A stretch of 64,000 bases of DNA from Prevotella sp. (GCA_017623655.1 JAGAON010000003.1:310001-374000); one strand, 5' to 3'; positions 45,739-54,504 are shown, counted from the stretch's first letter. Made by a program: numbers and translations. Notes: generated by a model not told the origin, from the sequence alone.

Positions 45739-46515
45739 ATGAAAGTAGCGTTATTATATATAGGCGTAGGACGTTATTCATGTTTTTGGGAAGAGTTTTA
45801 CAACACTTGTGAGCGGAATTTTCTTCCGGAAGCGGAAAAACATTATTTCTTTGCGACAGATATGGAAGCTCAACTGAAAGTTGGAAATAATGTCACTTTG
45901 ATTCATCAGGAAGACCTTGGCTGGCCTTGTAACACCATGTACCGGTTCATGTTCTTTTTAAGAGTGAAGGAAGAACTAAGGAATTATGACTATATTTACT
46001 TCTGTAACGCCAATACTCGCTTCAAAGCGCCAATCACTCCGCAGGAGATAGTACCGACAAATGAAGATGGCGGTTTGTTGATGTTGACGTGGCAGGACAT
46101 GAATGCAGACCCGGATACTTTTCCTTTTGAGCGAAGACCGCAGTCAGCGGCTTGTGTTCCTTTTGGAACAAGGCAGATATACTATCAAGGAACACTCAAT
46201 GGTGGCAGCTGTGAAGAATTCATCAAACTGCTTGAGGGTTGTCATGAGATAGTGGATAGGGACTTTCATAACGGGTATGTGCCGACAGCCCATGACGAAT
46301 CGGCACTTAATGCTTATATGCAGGGGCGCAAATGCAAACTCGTTGACAGCACTTACGGCAGGCCGGAGCACCGTGACAAGAGGCACACGGCGAAGATAGT
46401 GTTCGCCACAAAGGAGAAAGTCTTGGGACGATCGTATATGCGTCACTTCAAGAAACGTGGGCATTCGGACACATGGTTGCGCAAGTTGCTGAAAAAGATG
46501 GGGTTGATTCATTAG
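45739..46515 (+). CDS. Family GT6 glycosyltransferase (ABO/alpha-1,3-Gal(NAc) transferase type)
   Basis: 258 residues. Family marks are MYRFMFFLRVKEELRNYDYI, the substrate-site YYQGTLNGGSCEEFIKLL and the end-of-domain HDESALNAYMQ, which match the vertebrate blood-group A/B transferases. Where vertebrate enzymes have a metal-binding DxD, this one reads FCNANTRF, an NxN as in other bacterial GT6 enzymes, which are described as metal-independent. It likely transfers Gal or GalNAc in alpha-1,3 linkage to a surface glycan. The C-terminus is basic (KRGHSDTWLRKLLKKMG). Base composition is more AT-rich than in the neighbours, which fits acquisition by transfer. Confidence 0.9.
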   Translation: MKVALLYIGVGRYSCFWEEFYNTCERNFLPEAEKHYFFATDMEAQLKVGNNVTLIHQEDLGWPCNTMYRFMFFLRVKEELRNYDYIYFCNANTRFKAPITPQEIVPTNEDGGLLMLTWQDMNADPDTFPFERRPQSAACVPFGTRQIYYQGTLNGGSCEEFIKLLEGCHEIVDRDFHNGYVPTAHDESALNAYMQGRKCKLVDSTYGRPEHRDKRHTAKIVFATKEKVLGRSYMRHFKKRGHSDTWLRKLLKKMGLIH

Positions 46516-46591
46516 TAAGCAGTAATCGTTTTTGCCGTTTTTCATCGTAAGGAAATCTGCAACTGACAGCTGACTGTGAAGAAAGTTGCCT

Positions 46592-46816
46592 CTACACCCT
46601 GAAAGGGTGGTATAATATAGGATAGGGTGTAAACCCTATCTTTAATGGCTTTCACCCTCGCAAGCCCTGTAAGGGCGGTATATTTTCATATTTTGGCAAT
46701 GACATTAAGCGGCAATGTGGAATTATGTCGCACCTACGGCGCTCGCTGTTATTATAGATTATGCGCATAGATAGGGCTTACACCCTATCCTTTATTATGC
46801 CGCACCTACGGTGCTG
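46592..46816. repeat. Structured palindromic element D (~225 bp)
   Basis: Left end ACCCTGAAAGGGTGGTATAA with GGATAGGGTGTAAACCCTAT; right side GATAGGGCTTACACCCTATC, then GCCGCACCTACGGTGC. An internal GCCCTGTAAGGGCGG and a second GTCGCACCTACGGCGC are also present. The core GGGTGTNAACCC is shared with A, B and C. No gene lies in 46516-46848. Confidence 0.75.
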
Positions 46817-46848
46817 TCATAGTTAACAACTGACAACAGAATGGGCAG

Positions 46849-48678
46849 ATGAATAGGATTTACGCAATATTAGTCATTTTTCTTATCTGGATTTTGCCGG
46901 GTGTGCTCAGCAAAGTCTGCTTTCTCACGTTGTATTGTGCGGACACCGGTTCGGTGACCGGGTGGCTTTCCGTGTTGTGGCACGGCCTGTTGCTTGATGC
47001 GGCCATTGCCGGATATTTCTCAATCATCCCCGGTTTGATGCTTATATGTTCCCTGTGGACGACGGGAAAATGGTGGAAATGGCTGTGGAACGGCTACTTC
47101 CTTGTCACCTCTTTCGCCTCTTTTCTTGCCTATACAAGCAATCTTGGGCTGTACGCCTATTGGGGATTCCCGCTTGACAGCACCCCTTTGCTTTACATAA
47201 AGACCTCTCCTTCGGCGGCCATGGCGAGTATGTCGTTGTGGCAGATGGTGCTGTTCCCGCTCGTTATGATATGCGGTACGGTATGTCTTTATAAGATTTT
47301 CGGTGCGTTGAGGCGGCAAGTCTTAGCCGTTCCGGCCGCTTCTGCCGCCCGGCGTATTGGCCTTTCGGTCTTCCTTTTGCTTGTTACCGCCGCCATGATA
47401 ATACCCATCCGTGGCGGCTTCGGCACCGGAACAAACCATACGGGCAACGTATATTTCTCGCAGGACGTGAGGCTTAATCATGCCGCCGTTAATCCTATAT
47501 TCAGTTTTCTGGAGTCGGTCATGCACCAAGAGGACATTGCCGGGCGTTACCGTTTTATGGAACCGGACAAGGCCGACAGTCTGTTTGCGGCACTGACGCA
47601 TACGGCGTTGCGTCCGGATGCAGTGAAAAAAGACTATAATGTGGTGCTGGTCTGCCTTGAGAGTTTCTCAAAATACATCATGACAGAGGCCGGCCACGTC
47701 AGCGGAGTGACACCGAACCTTGACCGTTATTCACGTGAAGGCATATATTTCACTAACTTCTACGCCAACAGTTTCCGCACGGACAGGGCGTTGGTGTCGG
47801 TATTGAGCGGTCTGCCTGCGCAGCCAACGATGAGCGTTATGGATATGCCCCGCATCAGCACGTCACTGCCTTCCATCGCCAAGTCGCTCGGAAAGGCCGG
47901 CTATGTGACGCACTTCTATTATGGGGGAGATACCAATTACAGCAATATGCGTTCATACCTTGTCGGCACAGGGTTTCAGAAAATTACCTCACAGTACGAT
48001 TTCCCGCCGGAACAGAGTACCGGCAAGTGGGGAGTGGCGGACGGTCCGGTGTTTGACCGGGTGCTGGCTGATATAGGGCGTGAGGCGAAGCAGGGAGAAA
48101 AGCCGTTCTTCAAGGTCTTCATGACGAGCAGCAGCCATGAGCCTTTTGACGTGCCCGACTACCGGAAACTGAGTTCGCCGGAGCTGAATGCCTTTTCATA
48201 TACCGACCATTGCCTTGGGGATTTCATCGGGAAACTGAGGAGAATGCCCTGCTGGCAGAACACTCTTGTCGTGATAGTGCCTGACCATCTCGGTGCATAT
48301 CCGCCTGAGATGGACAATTACCGGTTGTGGCGTTATGAACTCCCGATGGTGATGCTGGGCGGAATGATAACCGAACCGCGGCGTATTCCGGTTGTAGGTT
48401 CGCAGATAGACATCAGTGCCACGGTGCTTGCCATGTTGGGACGCTCTCATGATGAGTTTTTATATTCAAAGGACTTGATGGATGCCGCCGCTCCACATTA
48501 CGCCTTTTTCACCTTCCCGGACGCCATGGGGATGGTAGAAGGTGACAGTTTTATGTTTTATGACAACACCTCCGGGCAGGTCGTAGCCGCCGGTGGCGAC
48601 CAGTCGGTGGGACTGTTGCCGAAGGCGCAGGCGTTCCTTCAAAAGCTGTATGACGACCTTGGCAGGGCGGACAGGTGA
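46849..48678 (+). CDS. LTA-synthase/sulfatase-family membrane phosphotransferase
   Basis: 609 residues. About five membrane helices fill the first ~190 residues. The periplasmic alkaline-phosphatase-fold domain follows, with the metal site VVLVCLESFS (Glu), the likely Thr nucleophile in NSFRTDRALVSVLSG, SSSHEPFDVP, and the metal motif VIVPDHLGAYPP. The arrangement is that of LtaS and of phosphoethanolamine/phosphoglycerol transferases. In a Gram-negative Bacteroidota it more likely decorates LPS or a periplasmic glycan than makes teichoic acid (inference). Confidence 0.87.
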   Translation: MNRIYAILVIFLIWILPGVLSKVCFLTLYCADTGSVTGWLSVLWHGLLLDAAIAGYFSIIPGLMLICSLWTTGKWWKWLWNGYFLVTSFASFLAYTSNLGLYAYWGFPLDSTPLLYIKTSPSAAMASMSLWQMVLFPLVMICGTVCLYKIFGALRRQVLAVPAASAARRIGLSVFLLLVTAAMIIPIRGGFGTGTNHTGNVYFSQDVRLNHAAVNPIFSFLESVMHQEDIAGRYRFMEPDKADSLFAALTHTALRPDAVKKDYNVVLVCLESFSKYIMTEAGHVSGVTPNLDRYSREGIYFTNFYANSFRTDRALVSVLSGLPAQPTMSVMDMPRISTSLPSIAKSLGKAGYVTHFYYGGDTNYSNMRSYLVGTGFQKITSQYDFPPEQSTGKWGVADGPVFDRVLADIGREAKQGEKPFFKVFMTSSSHEPFDVPDYRKLSSPELNAFSYTDHCLGDFIGKLRRMPCWQNTLVVIVPDHLGAYPPEMDNYRLWRYELPMVMLGGMITEPRRIPVVGSQIDISATVLAMLGRSHDEFLYSKDLMDAAAPHYAFFTFPDAMGMVEGDSFMFYDNTSGQVVAAGGDQSVGLLPKAQAFLQKLYDDLGRADR

Positions 48679-48763
48679 GGCTTTGCCGGAACGTGCGGCG
48701 GCGTGTTGATGAGAGGGACAAGGCCGTTTCCGTGAAGTCCTGTATTTGCCGTATTTGTAAAAA

Positions 48764-48957
48764 GGTGCTGATTACATTGTAATCAGCACCTTTTTATATG
48801 GTAATCAGCACCTGATTGCGGTGTAATCGGCACCCTTTTGTTTTGCGGCATGACAGTAGGTACGGCAGGATACCGTGCAAGTGCCTTTTGCCCAATGCGT
48901 TATTTGTCCTTATATGCCTTGTTTGCTGCACGGCAGGATACCGTGCCTATTGTCGCA
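48764..48957. repeat. R4-R3 repeat block
   Basis: R4 units at about 48764-48836, the linker CTTTTGTTTTGCGGCATGAC, then an R3 pair near 48856-48877 and 48930-48951. It is close to the inverse of about 29.56-29.74 kb, including the unique inner part TGCCCAATGCGTTATTTGTC. Confidence 0.88.
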
Positions 48958-48995
48958 GTCAGCGCCTTATTGTGATGCCGTTGATTGTCGCCTCC

Positions 48996-49309
48996 GAACC
49001 CCGAAGGGGTGACAGAATATAGCACAGGGTGTAAACCCTGTGTTCAGATGTGATGCTCGCAAAACGTATTGGGAACCCCGAAGCCGATAGGCGAGGCGGG
49101 TATTGGCCGCCGAGGGGTGAAATACCTATCGTATATCATGTGTTGCGACACGAATATATGGTAGTGCTTTTTTGCAGTGTTGTGTCACCCCTCGTCGCAC
49201 GTTGTGCTCCTCGCCTGCCGGCTTCGGGGTTTCCGATACAATTTTTTCGTCCTAAATGGTAACACAGGGTTTACACCCTGTGCTTGGATATTTCACCCCT
49301 TCGGGGTTC
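48996..49309. repeat. Structured palindromic element C (314 bp)
   Basis: Nearly the same as element A along its whole length, in the same orientation, with the same left flank (ATTGTCGCCTCC) and right flank (TTGCGTTGGTAATGTTTTTG leading to an R1). Local palindromes are CACAGGGTGTAAACCCTGTG and CACAGGGTTTACACCCTGTG. The core changes seen between A and C occur in both arms. Confidence 0.88.
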
Positions 49310-49361
49310 ATTATACCATGTTTTTGTTGCGTTGGTAATGTTTTTGCGTGGCGATATTTTT

Positions 49362-49389
49362 GTAGGGACGCACCAAGGTGCGTCCCTAC
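49362..49389. repeat. Single R1 palindrome
   Basis: GACGCACCAAGGTGCGTC with GTAGG/CCTAC extensions, a perfect single palindrome rather than the usual spaced pair. It leads into the R5 tandem repeat. Confidence 0.9.
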
Positions 49390-49392
49390 AAC

Positions 49393-49522
49393 GACGTTTG
49401 TAACCATCGCATCGGGAGGTTGATGGCATTCGCAACGACGTTTGTAATCGTTCGTGTCGGGAGGTTGGCGGTGTTCGCAATATTATTTGCAGCCATTCGC
49501 ATCGGGAGGTGGCGGTGTTCGC
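49393..49522. repeat. R5: 45-bp tandem repeat, ~3 copies, inverted orientation
   Basis: CGGGAGGT starts at 49413, 49458 and 49503, an exact period of 45. Each unit reads GTTTGTAACCATCGCATCGG or a variant, the inverse of the unit at 28991. The last copy ends 16 bases before the stop codon of the GT2 gene on the minus strand. Confidence 0.85.
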
Positions 49523-49537
49523 GGCATCGTTGGTGTC

Positions 49538-50284
49538 TTATAGACGTTTCCTTTCCTTTAATTTCCCCATCATGACGATTTGGTATGTCGCTTCGAGGCA
49601 GGCGTAGATGAAGCCGGGAAACCCGTCACGGAATCCCCCCTTTATGATATAACTCTTGATGAAGCGGTGTGTCGGGCGTCCGAGATACGCCAATGCACCA
49701 TACCGTTTGCCCGCTTTTTTCATGCACTCATAGTCGGTGTATGTGTCGGTCTTGCGCAAACGGTCGGATATGCTGTCGTCGGCAAGGTGCTCGAATGCCA
49801 GTCCCTTGTGTTTCGGGGCGTGTATTACGGTGCCGTTTACGTTGGGCTGCACATGAATGACGGGTGGCCATTCCGTTTTGTCCTTGCGGAAGAAGCGCAG
49901 GATGTAGTCCGGGTAGAGGGAGTGCATGAACGTTCCCATGAAGTAGTTGCGGCGCGGTATGTATATCCCGTCAGGCGGATTGGGCTGTGATGTCTCGCGG
50001 TACAGGTAGTCGCGTAGTGCCTTCGGGACTGTCTCATCGGCGTCAACGACAAGCACCCATGGGTGGGTTGCCGACTGTATGGCGAAGTTACGTGCCGGTT
50101 CCACGATGGTGTGGTTCTGCTTTGGGAATGTCACTATTTTGCAACCGTAGCTTTTGGCTATGCTCAACGTGCCGTCGGTGCTTTCCATGTCGCAGATGAC
50201 CACTTCGTCAAAATCCTTTACCGATTCCAGTACTTTTGCGAGGTGTCTTTCCGCATTGTATGTATTGATAACGATGGAAATCAT
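49538..50284 (-). CDS. Family GT2 glycosyltransferase (WaaE/KdtX-like)
   Basis: 248 residues. The GT-A fold start ISIVINTYNAERHLAKVLES is followed by EVVICDMESTDGT, the metal site VLVVDADETVP and the acceptor-side RRNYFMGTFMHSLYPDY. The length and the WPPVIHVQP block fit the WaaE/KdtX group, which adds a sugar to the LPS core. A C-terminal hydrophobic helix is suggested at FIYACLEATYQIVMMGK. It follows the GT11-GT4 gene on the minus strand after a 144-base gap with an R7 repeat. The precise sugar is unknown. Confidence 0.88.
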   Translation of the reverse strand: MISIVINTYNAERHLAKVLESVKDFDEVVICDMESTDGTLSIAKSYGCKIVTFPKQNHTIVEPARNFAIQSATHPWVLVVDADETVPKALRDYLYRETSQPNPPDGIYIPRRNYFMGTFMHSLYPDYILRFFRKDKTEWPPVIHVQPNVNGTVIHAPKHKGLAFEHLADDSISDRLRKTDTYTDYECMKKAGKRYGALAYLGRPTHRFIKSYIIKGGFRDGFPGFIYACLEATYQIVMMGKLKERKRL

Positions 50285-50294
50285 TTTTCTTTGT

Positions 50295-50404
50295 GGGTTT
50301 TAGGTTGCGCAACGTTTTGCGGTGCTTGGTTTTAGGTTTCAGGTTTTAAGGCGTAGGTTAAGTGATGTATGCAGGTGGAAGACCTGCAACCTTCAACCTT
50401 TACC
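50295..50404. repeat. R7: AGGTTTTAGGT-type repeat
   Basis: Several copies of GGTTTTAGGTT and the inverse CAACCTT, plus a small perfect hairpin GCAGGTGGAAGACCTGC at 50371-50387. It is related to 43717-43814 and lies between two genes of the glycan cluster. Confidence 0.6.
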
Positions 50405-50428
50405 CTTTTACCGCATACCTTGCCCGGT

Positions 50429-52441
50429 TCAGAACAGCTGTTCCAGTGTGGAGATGTTCTTTTCCGCCATGAAAGTCTTTTTATGTTTCTTTATCTCGTG
50501 CAGCAGGTTGCCTTGCAGCTGCTTGTCATACAGGGCGCGCTCCATGGCATTGCTGAACCCGTTTACGTCGCCTACCGGTACGAGAATGCCGGCTTTGCCG
50601 TGCTTTAATATCTCGTCCGGCCCTGTGGGACAGTCGCTTGACACTATTATCTTGTTCAGCATGAGAGCCTCTATCAATACCGTCGGCAGCCCCTCGAACT
50701 TGGAACTGTGGACTATCAGCCGTGCCTTGGCCATCCATGGGAAAGGATTTTCAATGAAACCGAGCAGTACTATCTTCTCGTTCAGATTGTGTTCGCTGAT
50801 GTGCCGCTCTATTTCGTCGCGGCTTTTGCCCTCACCTATTATATATAGTGGCGGCAGTGACGTGATGCCCGGCTTCTGATCGAGCATCGCGTATGCGTCG
50901 ATGAGGGTGGTGATGTCTTTCTGCGTCTCCTCCAACCGTTCCACCGCGAGTATGTATTCGCCGTTGATGCGCGGGTCTTCGACGGGTGCCTTCGCCTTTA
51001 CGAGTATTCGGTGGAGATTGACGGAGTTGTATATTCTGACGAACTTGTCTTCCAGTTCCGGGGCAACGTGCCGCGCCTCTTCAAGCATGGCGTTGCTGAG
51101 CGTCACCACATGGTCATATTTCTTCATGTTGTCCAGCCTGCGCTTCATGTGGCGTTTGTCCCGTTGCAGTTCGGTCGCAAAGCTGAAATGGAAGAAACTT
51201 ATCCTCTTGGCCGTGCCCTTGGTGCTTATGAGTGAGCCGAAAGTGGAGTCGAAGTCTATTATAACGTCAAACTGTTTTGTTATCTTCTTCAGCTTCCAGA
51301 TGGTGGATATTCTGCGTATCGGGTTGAGGAACAGCTCGTCAAGAGGTCCCATGTTCTTGTTCTTCGACATGATGCTGTGCTTCTTATACCATGTAAGCAG
51401 CTTGTTTTGCACAAGGTAGAAGACGTTGATGTTCTTTGGAAGCCGGTTGGTGAACACCTCAAACTCTTTCATCTTCAGCATAATGCCAAGCGAAATCTGG
51501 TGGCTTGTGAGCGTGCAGAAGTTGTTGATGTACTCCACCAGCACCGTGTCTATGCCTCCGTCAAGGAAACGGCTGATAAGGAAAAGCACCTTCTTCGGCG
51601 GCTTCGGCGGGTCAATCCAGTAGTTGTCAAAGGTTCGGAAGAGCGTGTCGAAGTCCTTGAAGTCATCAAGTGTTACGCTGTTGTGGTCGTTTGTCATCCA
51701 GTGCAGCTTGGCTTTGCCGTACATGGCGGCTACAAGTGAGTAGGAACTTGGCGGTCCTATGAGGTAGTCGCACTCTGACAACATGCAGAGATCTTCGCCT
51801 GCATTGCCGTTGGGGAACACCACTTTCGCCTCAGGCAGTTCCTTAATGTAGTACTTCCGGTTCAGTTCCGGGTCGTTGCCGCAGATATATACCGTGAAAT
51901 TCCTGCCCGGGAACATCGCGATAATCTGCTTGATGTAATGCATAAAGGCATAATCATAGAAGTAATATATGCCGTTGAAGAACGTAAGGTAGTCGCCGCG
52001 GCGTATGTGAACCCCTATCTTTATGGTGTTGTCATCGGACGTTTCGGCAAGGAGTTCGTTTATTTTGTGGTGTATTTCCTCCTTGAAGTCAAACAGTTCC
52101 AGTATGTCTTGCTTGTATTTTATGAACAAGTCGTAATACCTTACGCCCCATCCTTCGATGATAACGTTACGGTGTGACAGGGTGAAAGCCTCCTTTTCGG
52201 CCTTTCCCTCCTCGCCAAGATCGTATGTAACAACAGGCAGTATCTTGTATTTTGCTCCATACTTGCCCGCAATGTACGTCAGAAAGTTGTGGTTTTTGGT
52301 GTTGCAGATCTTGAAATACTGGTATTTGTATGCGAAGCGCATGGACATACTGTGCCGGTGGTTCTCCTTTGTCCACGCATATACATGGGCATATTGTAGA
52401 ATGTTGTTGCACATCTGTCCCTTGTCTCTTACGAATATCAT
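50429..52441 (-). CDS. Two-domain glycosyltransferase: GT11-like fucosyltransferase fused to GT4
   Basis: 670 residues. Residues ~1-280 look like a GT11 alpha-1,2-fucosyltransferase, with the diagnostic IKIGVHIRRGDYLTFF and a later CDYLIGPPSSYSLVAAMYG. From ~290 a second enzyme begins (KKVLFLISRFLDGGIDTVLV), with the GT4 retaining-glycosyltransferase marks RISFFHFSFATELQRDK, ILAVERLEETQKD, IIGEGKSRDEIE and the nucleotide-sugar block KFEGLPTVLIEALMLNK. The two halves normally occur as separate genes. The start overlaps the stop of the deacetylase gene by four bases. Probably adds two successive sugars to a surface glycan (inference). Confidence 0.85.
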   Translation of the reverse strand: MIFVRDKGQMCNNILQYAHVYAWTKENHRHSMSMRFAYKYQYFKICNTKNHNFLTYIAGKYGAKYKILPVVTYDLGEEGKAEKEAFTLSHRNVIIEGWGVRYYDLFIKYKQDILELFDFKEEIHHKINELLAETSDDNTIKIGVHIRRGDYLTFFNGIYYFYDYAFMHYIKQIIAMFPGRNFTVYICGNDPELNRKYYIKELPEAKVVFPNGNAGEDLCMLSECDYLIGPPSSYSLVAAMYGKAKLHWMTNDHNSVTLDDFKDFDTLFRTFDNYWIDPPKPPKKVLFLISRFLDGGIDTVLVEYINNFCTLTSHQISLGIMLKMKEFEVFTNRLPKNINVFYLVQNKLLTWYKKHSIMSKNKNMGPLDELFLNPIRRISTIWKLKKITKQFDVIIDFDSTFGSLISTKGTAKRISFFHFSFATELQRDKRHMKRRLDNMKKYDHVVTLSNAMLEEARHVAPELEDKFVRIYNSVNLHRILVKAKAPVEDPRINGEYILAVERLEETQKDITTLIDAYAMLDQKPGITSLPPLYIIGEGKSRDEIERHISEHNLNEKIVLLGFIENPFPWMAKARLIVHSSKFEGLPTVLIEALMLNKIIVSSDCPTGPDEILKHGKAGILVPVGDVNGFSNAMERALYDKQLQGNLLHEIKKHKKTFMAEKNISTLEQLF

Positions 52442-53238
52442 GGCTTAATCCGGTTTTGTTTTATGATTGAAGAGCAAAACTCGCTGTATGTCCCGAAGAC
52501 CTCTCCCCGCGCCTTCAAGTCCTGTATTATGTGCTTCAGACGCTCGTACATCGGCTGTCCGGCATTGTTTCTGATGATGAAAGGCATCTTCAGCTCCGGG
52601 TGTTCGCCAAGGGGAAAGAACTCCCAAGGGTGGAAATAGGTGTTGAAGTAGCCGTCATGCTTTATTATTCTGTGGCACAAAGCCTTGTAAAGCCATAGCG
52701 GGAAGTTGTGCAGTGACAGCCAAAACATGGGTATTCTAAACCAAGGGCTGACAGAAGCGGGTATCTGTATCACGCCTTCCTGCACGAACCATGTCCGCGG
52801 AGTGGTGAGGTGCATATACCGGCCCGGTATGAAAGCCGGGTTGAGTGAGGCGTTGTAGGTGTACCCCTGACGCGCTTGCTCGGCAATATCAACCTTGAAC
52901 ATCCTCGGCTGTCGGTATCCTTTGATCTCCATTCCGGTCAGTTTTTCCAGTATTCTCTTGGAGTTTACCACGTCTTCCGCCTGTGGTTGCCAGTGGTCGC
53001 AGCCGTGTGCAGCCACCTCGTGACCCTCGTTTATGATGCGCTGCATCACCTCCGGCGCGTTCTCCGCGAAGTTTGTGGTGCAGAAGAAAGTACCTTTCAC
53101 ACCACATTCTTTAAGACAATCCAGTATGCGGTTGGTGCCATACCGTGACACTTCCATGCCTTCTTTCAATGTATCGTAGTCCACTCCGTGCTCACGGGGG
53201 ACGTCAAACTCCTCTGTGTCAAAGCTAAGTAGAATCAT
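52438..53238 (-). CDS. Polysaccharide deacetylase (NodB/DUF3473-like)
   Basis: 266 residues. NodB motifs: LLSFDTEEFD (catalytic and metal Asp), EVAAHGCDHWQP (metal His pair), and a late FNTYFHPWEF typical of the DUF3473-linked group found in exopolysaccharide loci. It should remove N- or O-acetyl groups from a surface glycan or its precursor. There is no signal peptide, so action in the cytoplasm on a lipid-linked precursor is suggested. Lies 9 bases after the DUF2029 gene and overlaps the GT11-GT4 gene by 4. Confidence 0.88.
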   Translation of the reverse strand: MILLSFDTEEFDVPREHGVDYDTLKEGMEVSRYGTNRILDCLKECGVKGTFFCTTNFAENAPEVMQRIINEGHEVAAHGCDHWQPQAEDVVNSKRILEKLTGMEIKGYRQPRMFKVDIAEQARQGYTYNASLNPAFIPGRYMHLTTPRTWFVQEGVIQIPASVSPWFRIPMFWLSLHNFPLWLYKALCHRIIKHDGYFNTYFHPWEFFPLGEHPELKMPFIIRNNAGQPMYERLKHIIQDLKARGEVFGTYSEFCSSIIKQNRIKP

Positions 53239-53247
53239 AACTCTTGA

Positions 53248-54504
53248 TTATTGTTTTCTGATTGTTACCTCTTCCCGGTAGTCTCTCGTCATAAGCTCAA
53301 AGGAAAGACGCAGCCATACCAGCGTGACCGGCAACGCTTTCAGGGCGTAAGGCTGTATCCAGTCGCGCCTTATGAACGCCGGAAACAGGTCACTTGGTGA
53401 CATTGACGATATGATGAACACCGCAATGAGCAGCGCCGTGTCCCATTTTCCGCGTTGCCAAGGCACGCAGCAGTACCAGATGCAGCACCCTATGAATGGC
53501 GTTATGTAGCCGCTGGACTCGGAACCGGTAGAGAACAGCACCACGAACATCAGCACCATGGCGAGTATGTTCATGCGGAACATCCTGTTTTTCCATTGCG
53601 GAATGCGGAAATAACCGAGTGCGGCGATGACGCATCCGGCACCCATCACCCACAGCATGCTGAATGATTGCACCCACCAGTTGGCCATATTGGGCTTCGC
53701 GCCGTCGTGCATCACTGCCAGAACATGGCCGTGTCCCTCTGTCAGGCCATACCCGATTTTCGTTATCATGCCCATGATGGAGATGTTCTGTGCGGCCGAC
53801 AGTATGTTCTCCTCGTTCTTTCCGCTTAGCGATTGATACCACTCCGCGTACTGTTGGAACTGGTATTCAGGCGAAGAAAACGCCATCGGCAACGCGAACA
53901 GCACCACACTCCAGAGCAATAAGGACAATATGAACCTCGTCTTGTGCCGTGAGAAGAAGAAGAACGCCAGTCCCACAATGCCGTACAGCTTCACAAGCGT
54001 GCCTGTCACGATGAAGAACGTGGCATATTCGTCACGCTCTTTCTCCACGAAACAGTAGGAGAGTATGATTATTGCGGCAATGGCTATGTTGAACTGCTGC
54101 ATGAACAATGCCGTCAGCAGCTCATGCGCGCAGAACCATACGATAAAGACTTTCAGCCGCGGCAGCCCCTTGCACAGCAGGCTTACAGCCCAATACAGGA
54201 ACACTGCGAGGCACACGTCCCACAATAAAAGACCCAGCCATTCGGGCAACACGGCGAACGGGGCGATGATTGTGGCGAAGAAAGGGCCGTAATGGTTAGT
54301 GTCCCAGTAGCCGCCATCTACGCTTGGACGGTATAATGACATCCCGTTCCATGTGTTGTAGAACACATAGCGGAATATGTCATAGTTGTTATGATGCCTC
54401 AGTTTGGCCAATGCGCCGACTATGCCGAGCACCGTCCATAATGCGAACAGCACCCTGTCGTCACGCAGCCACGGGCTTTGTATCAGCTGTCTTATTCGTT
54501 TCAT
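53248..54504 (-). CDS. DUF2029/GT87-type polytopic membrane glycosyltransferase
   Basis: 418 residues from the ATG at 54504, which overlaps the stop of the GT2 gene upstream (ATGA); the frame is open to 54708, but that part is antisense-like and overlaps the GT2 gene. About ten membrane segments. The early loop after the first helix has the acidic and aromatic residues of GT-C enzymes (RHHNNYDIFRYVFYNTW, GGYWDTNHYGPFF). The family uses polyprenyl-phosphate sugars as donors. The neighbouring GtrB-like GT2 would make such a donor, so the pair fits a two-step decoration system. Confidence 0.82.
   Translation of the reverse strand: MKRIRQLIQSPWLRDDRVLFALWTVLGIVGALAKLRHHNNYDIFRYVFYNTWNGMSLYRPSVDGGYWDTNHYGPFFATIIAPFAVLPEWLGLLLWDVCLAVFLYWAVSLLCKGLPRLKVFIVWFCAHELLTALFMQQFNIAIAAIIILSYCFVEKERDEYATFFIVTGTLVKLYGIVGLAFFFFSRHKTRFILSLLLWSVVLFALPMAFSSPEYQFQQYAEWYQSLSGKNEENILSAAQNISIMGMITKIGYGLTEGHGHVLAVMHDGAKPNMANWWVQSFSMLWVMGAGCVIAALGYFRIPQWKNRMFRMNILAMVLMFVVLFSTGSESSGYITPFIGCCIWYCCVPWQRGKWDTALLIAVFIISSMSPSDLFPAFIRRDWIQPYALKALPVTLVWLRLSFELMTRDYREEVTIRKQ

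Noticed and set aside
46592-46816. Insertion sequence upstream of the LTA-synthase-like gene
   Set aside because: No transposase frame and no simple terminal repeats; it is better described as structured element D.
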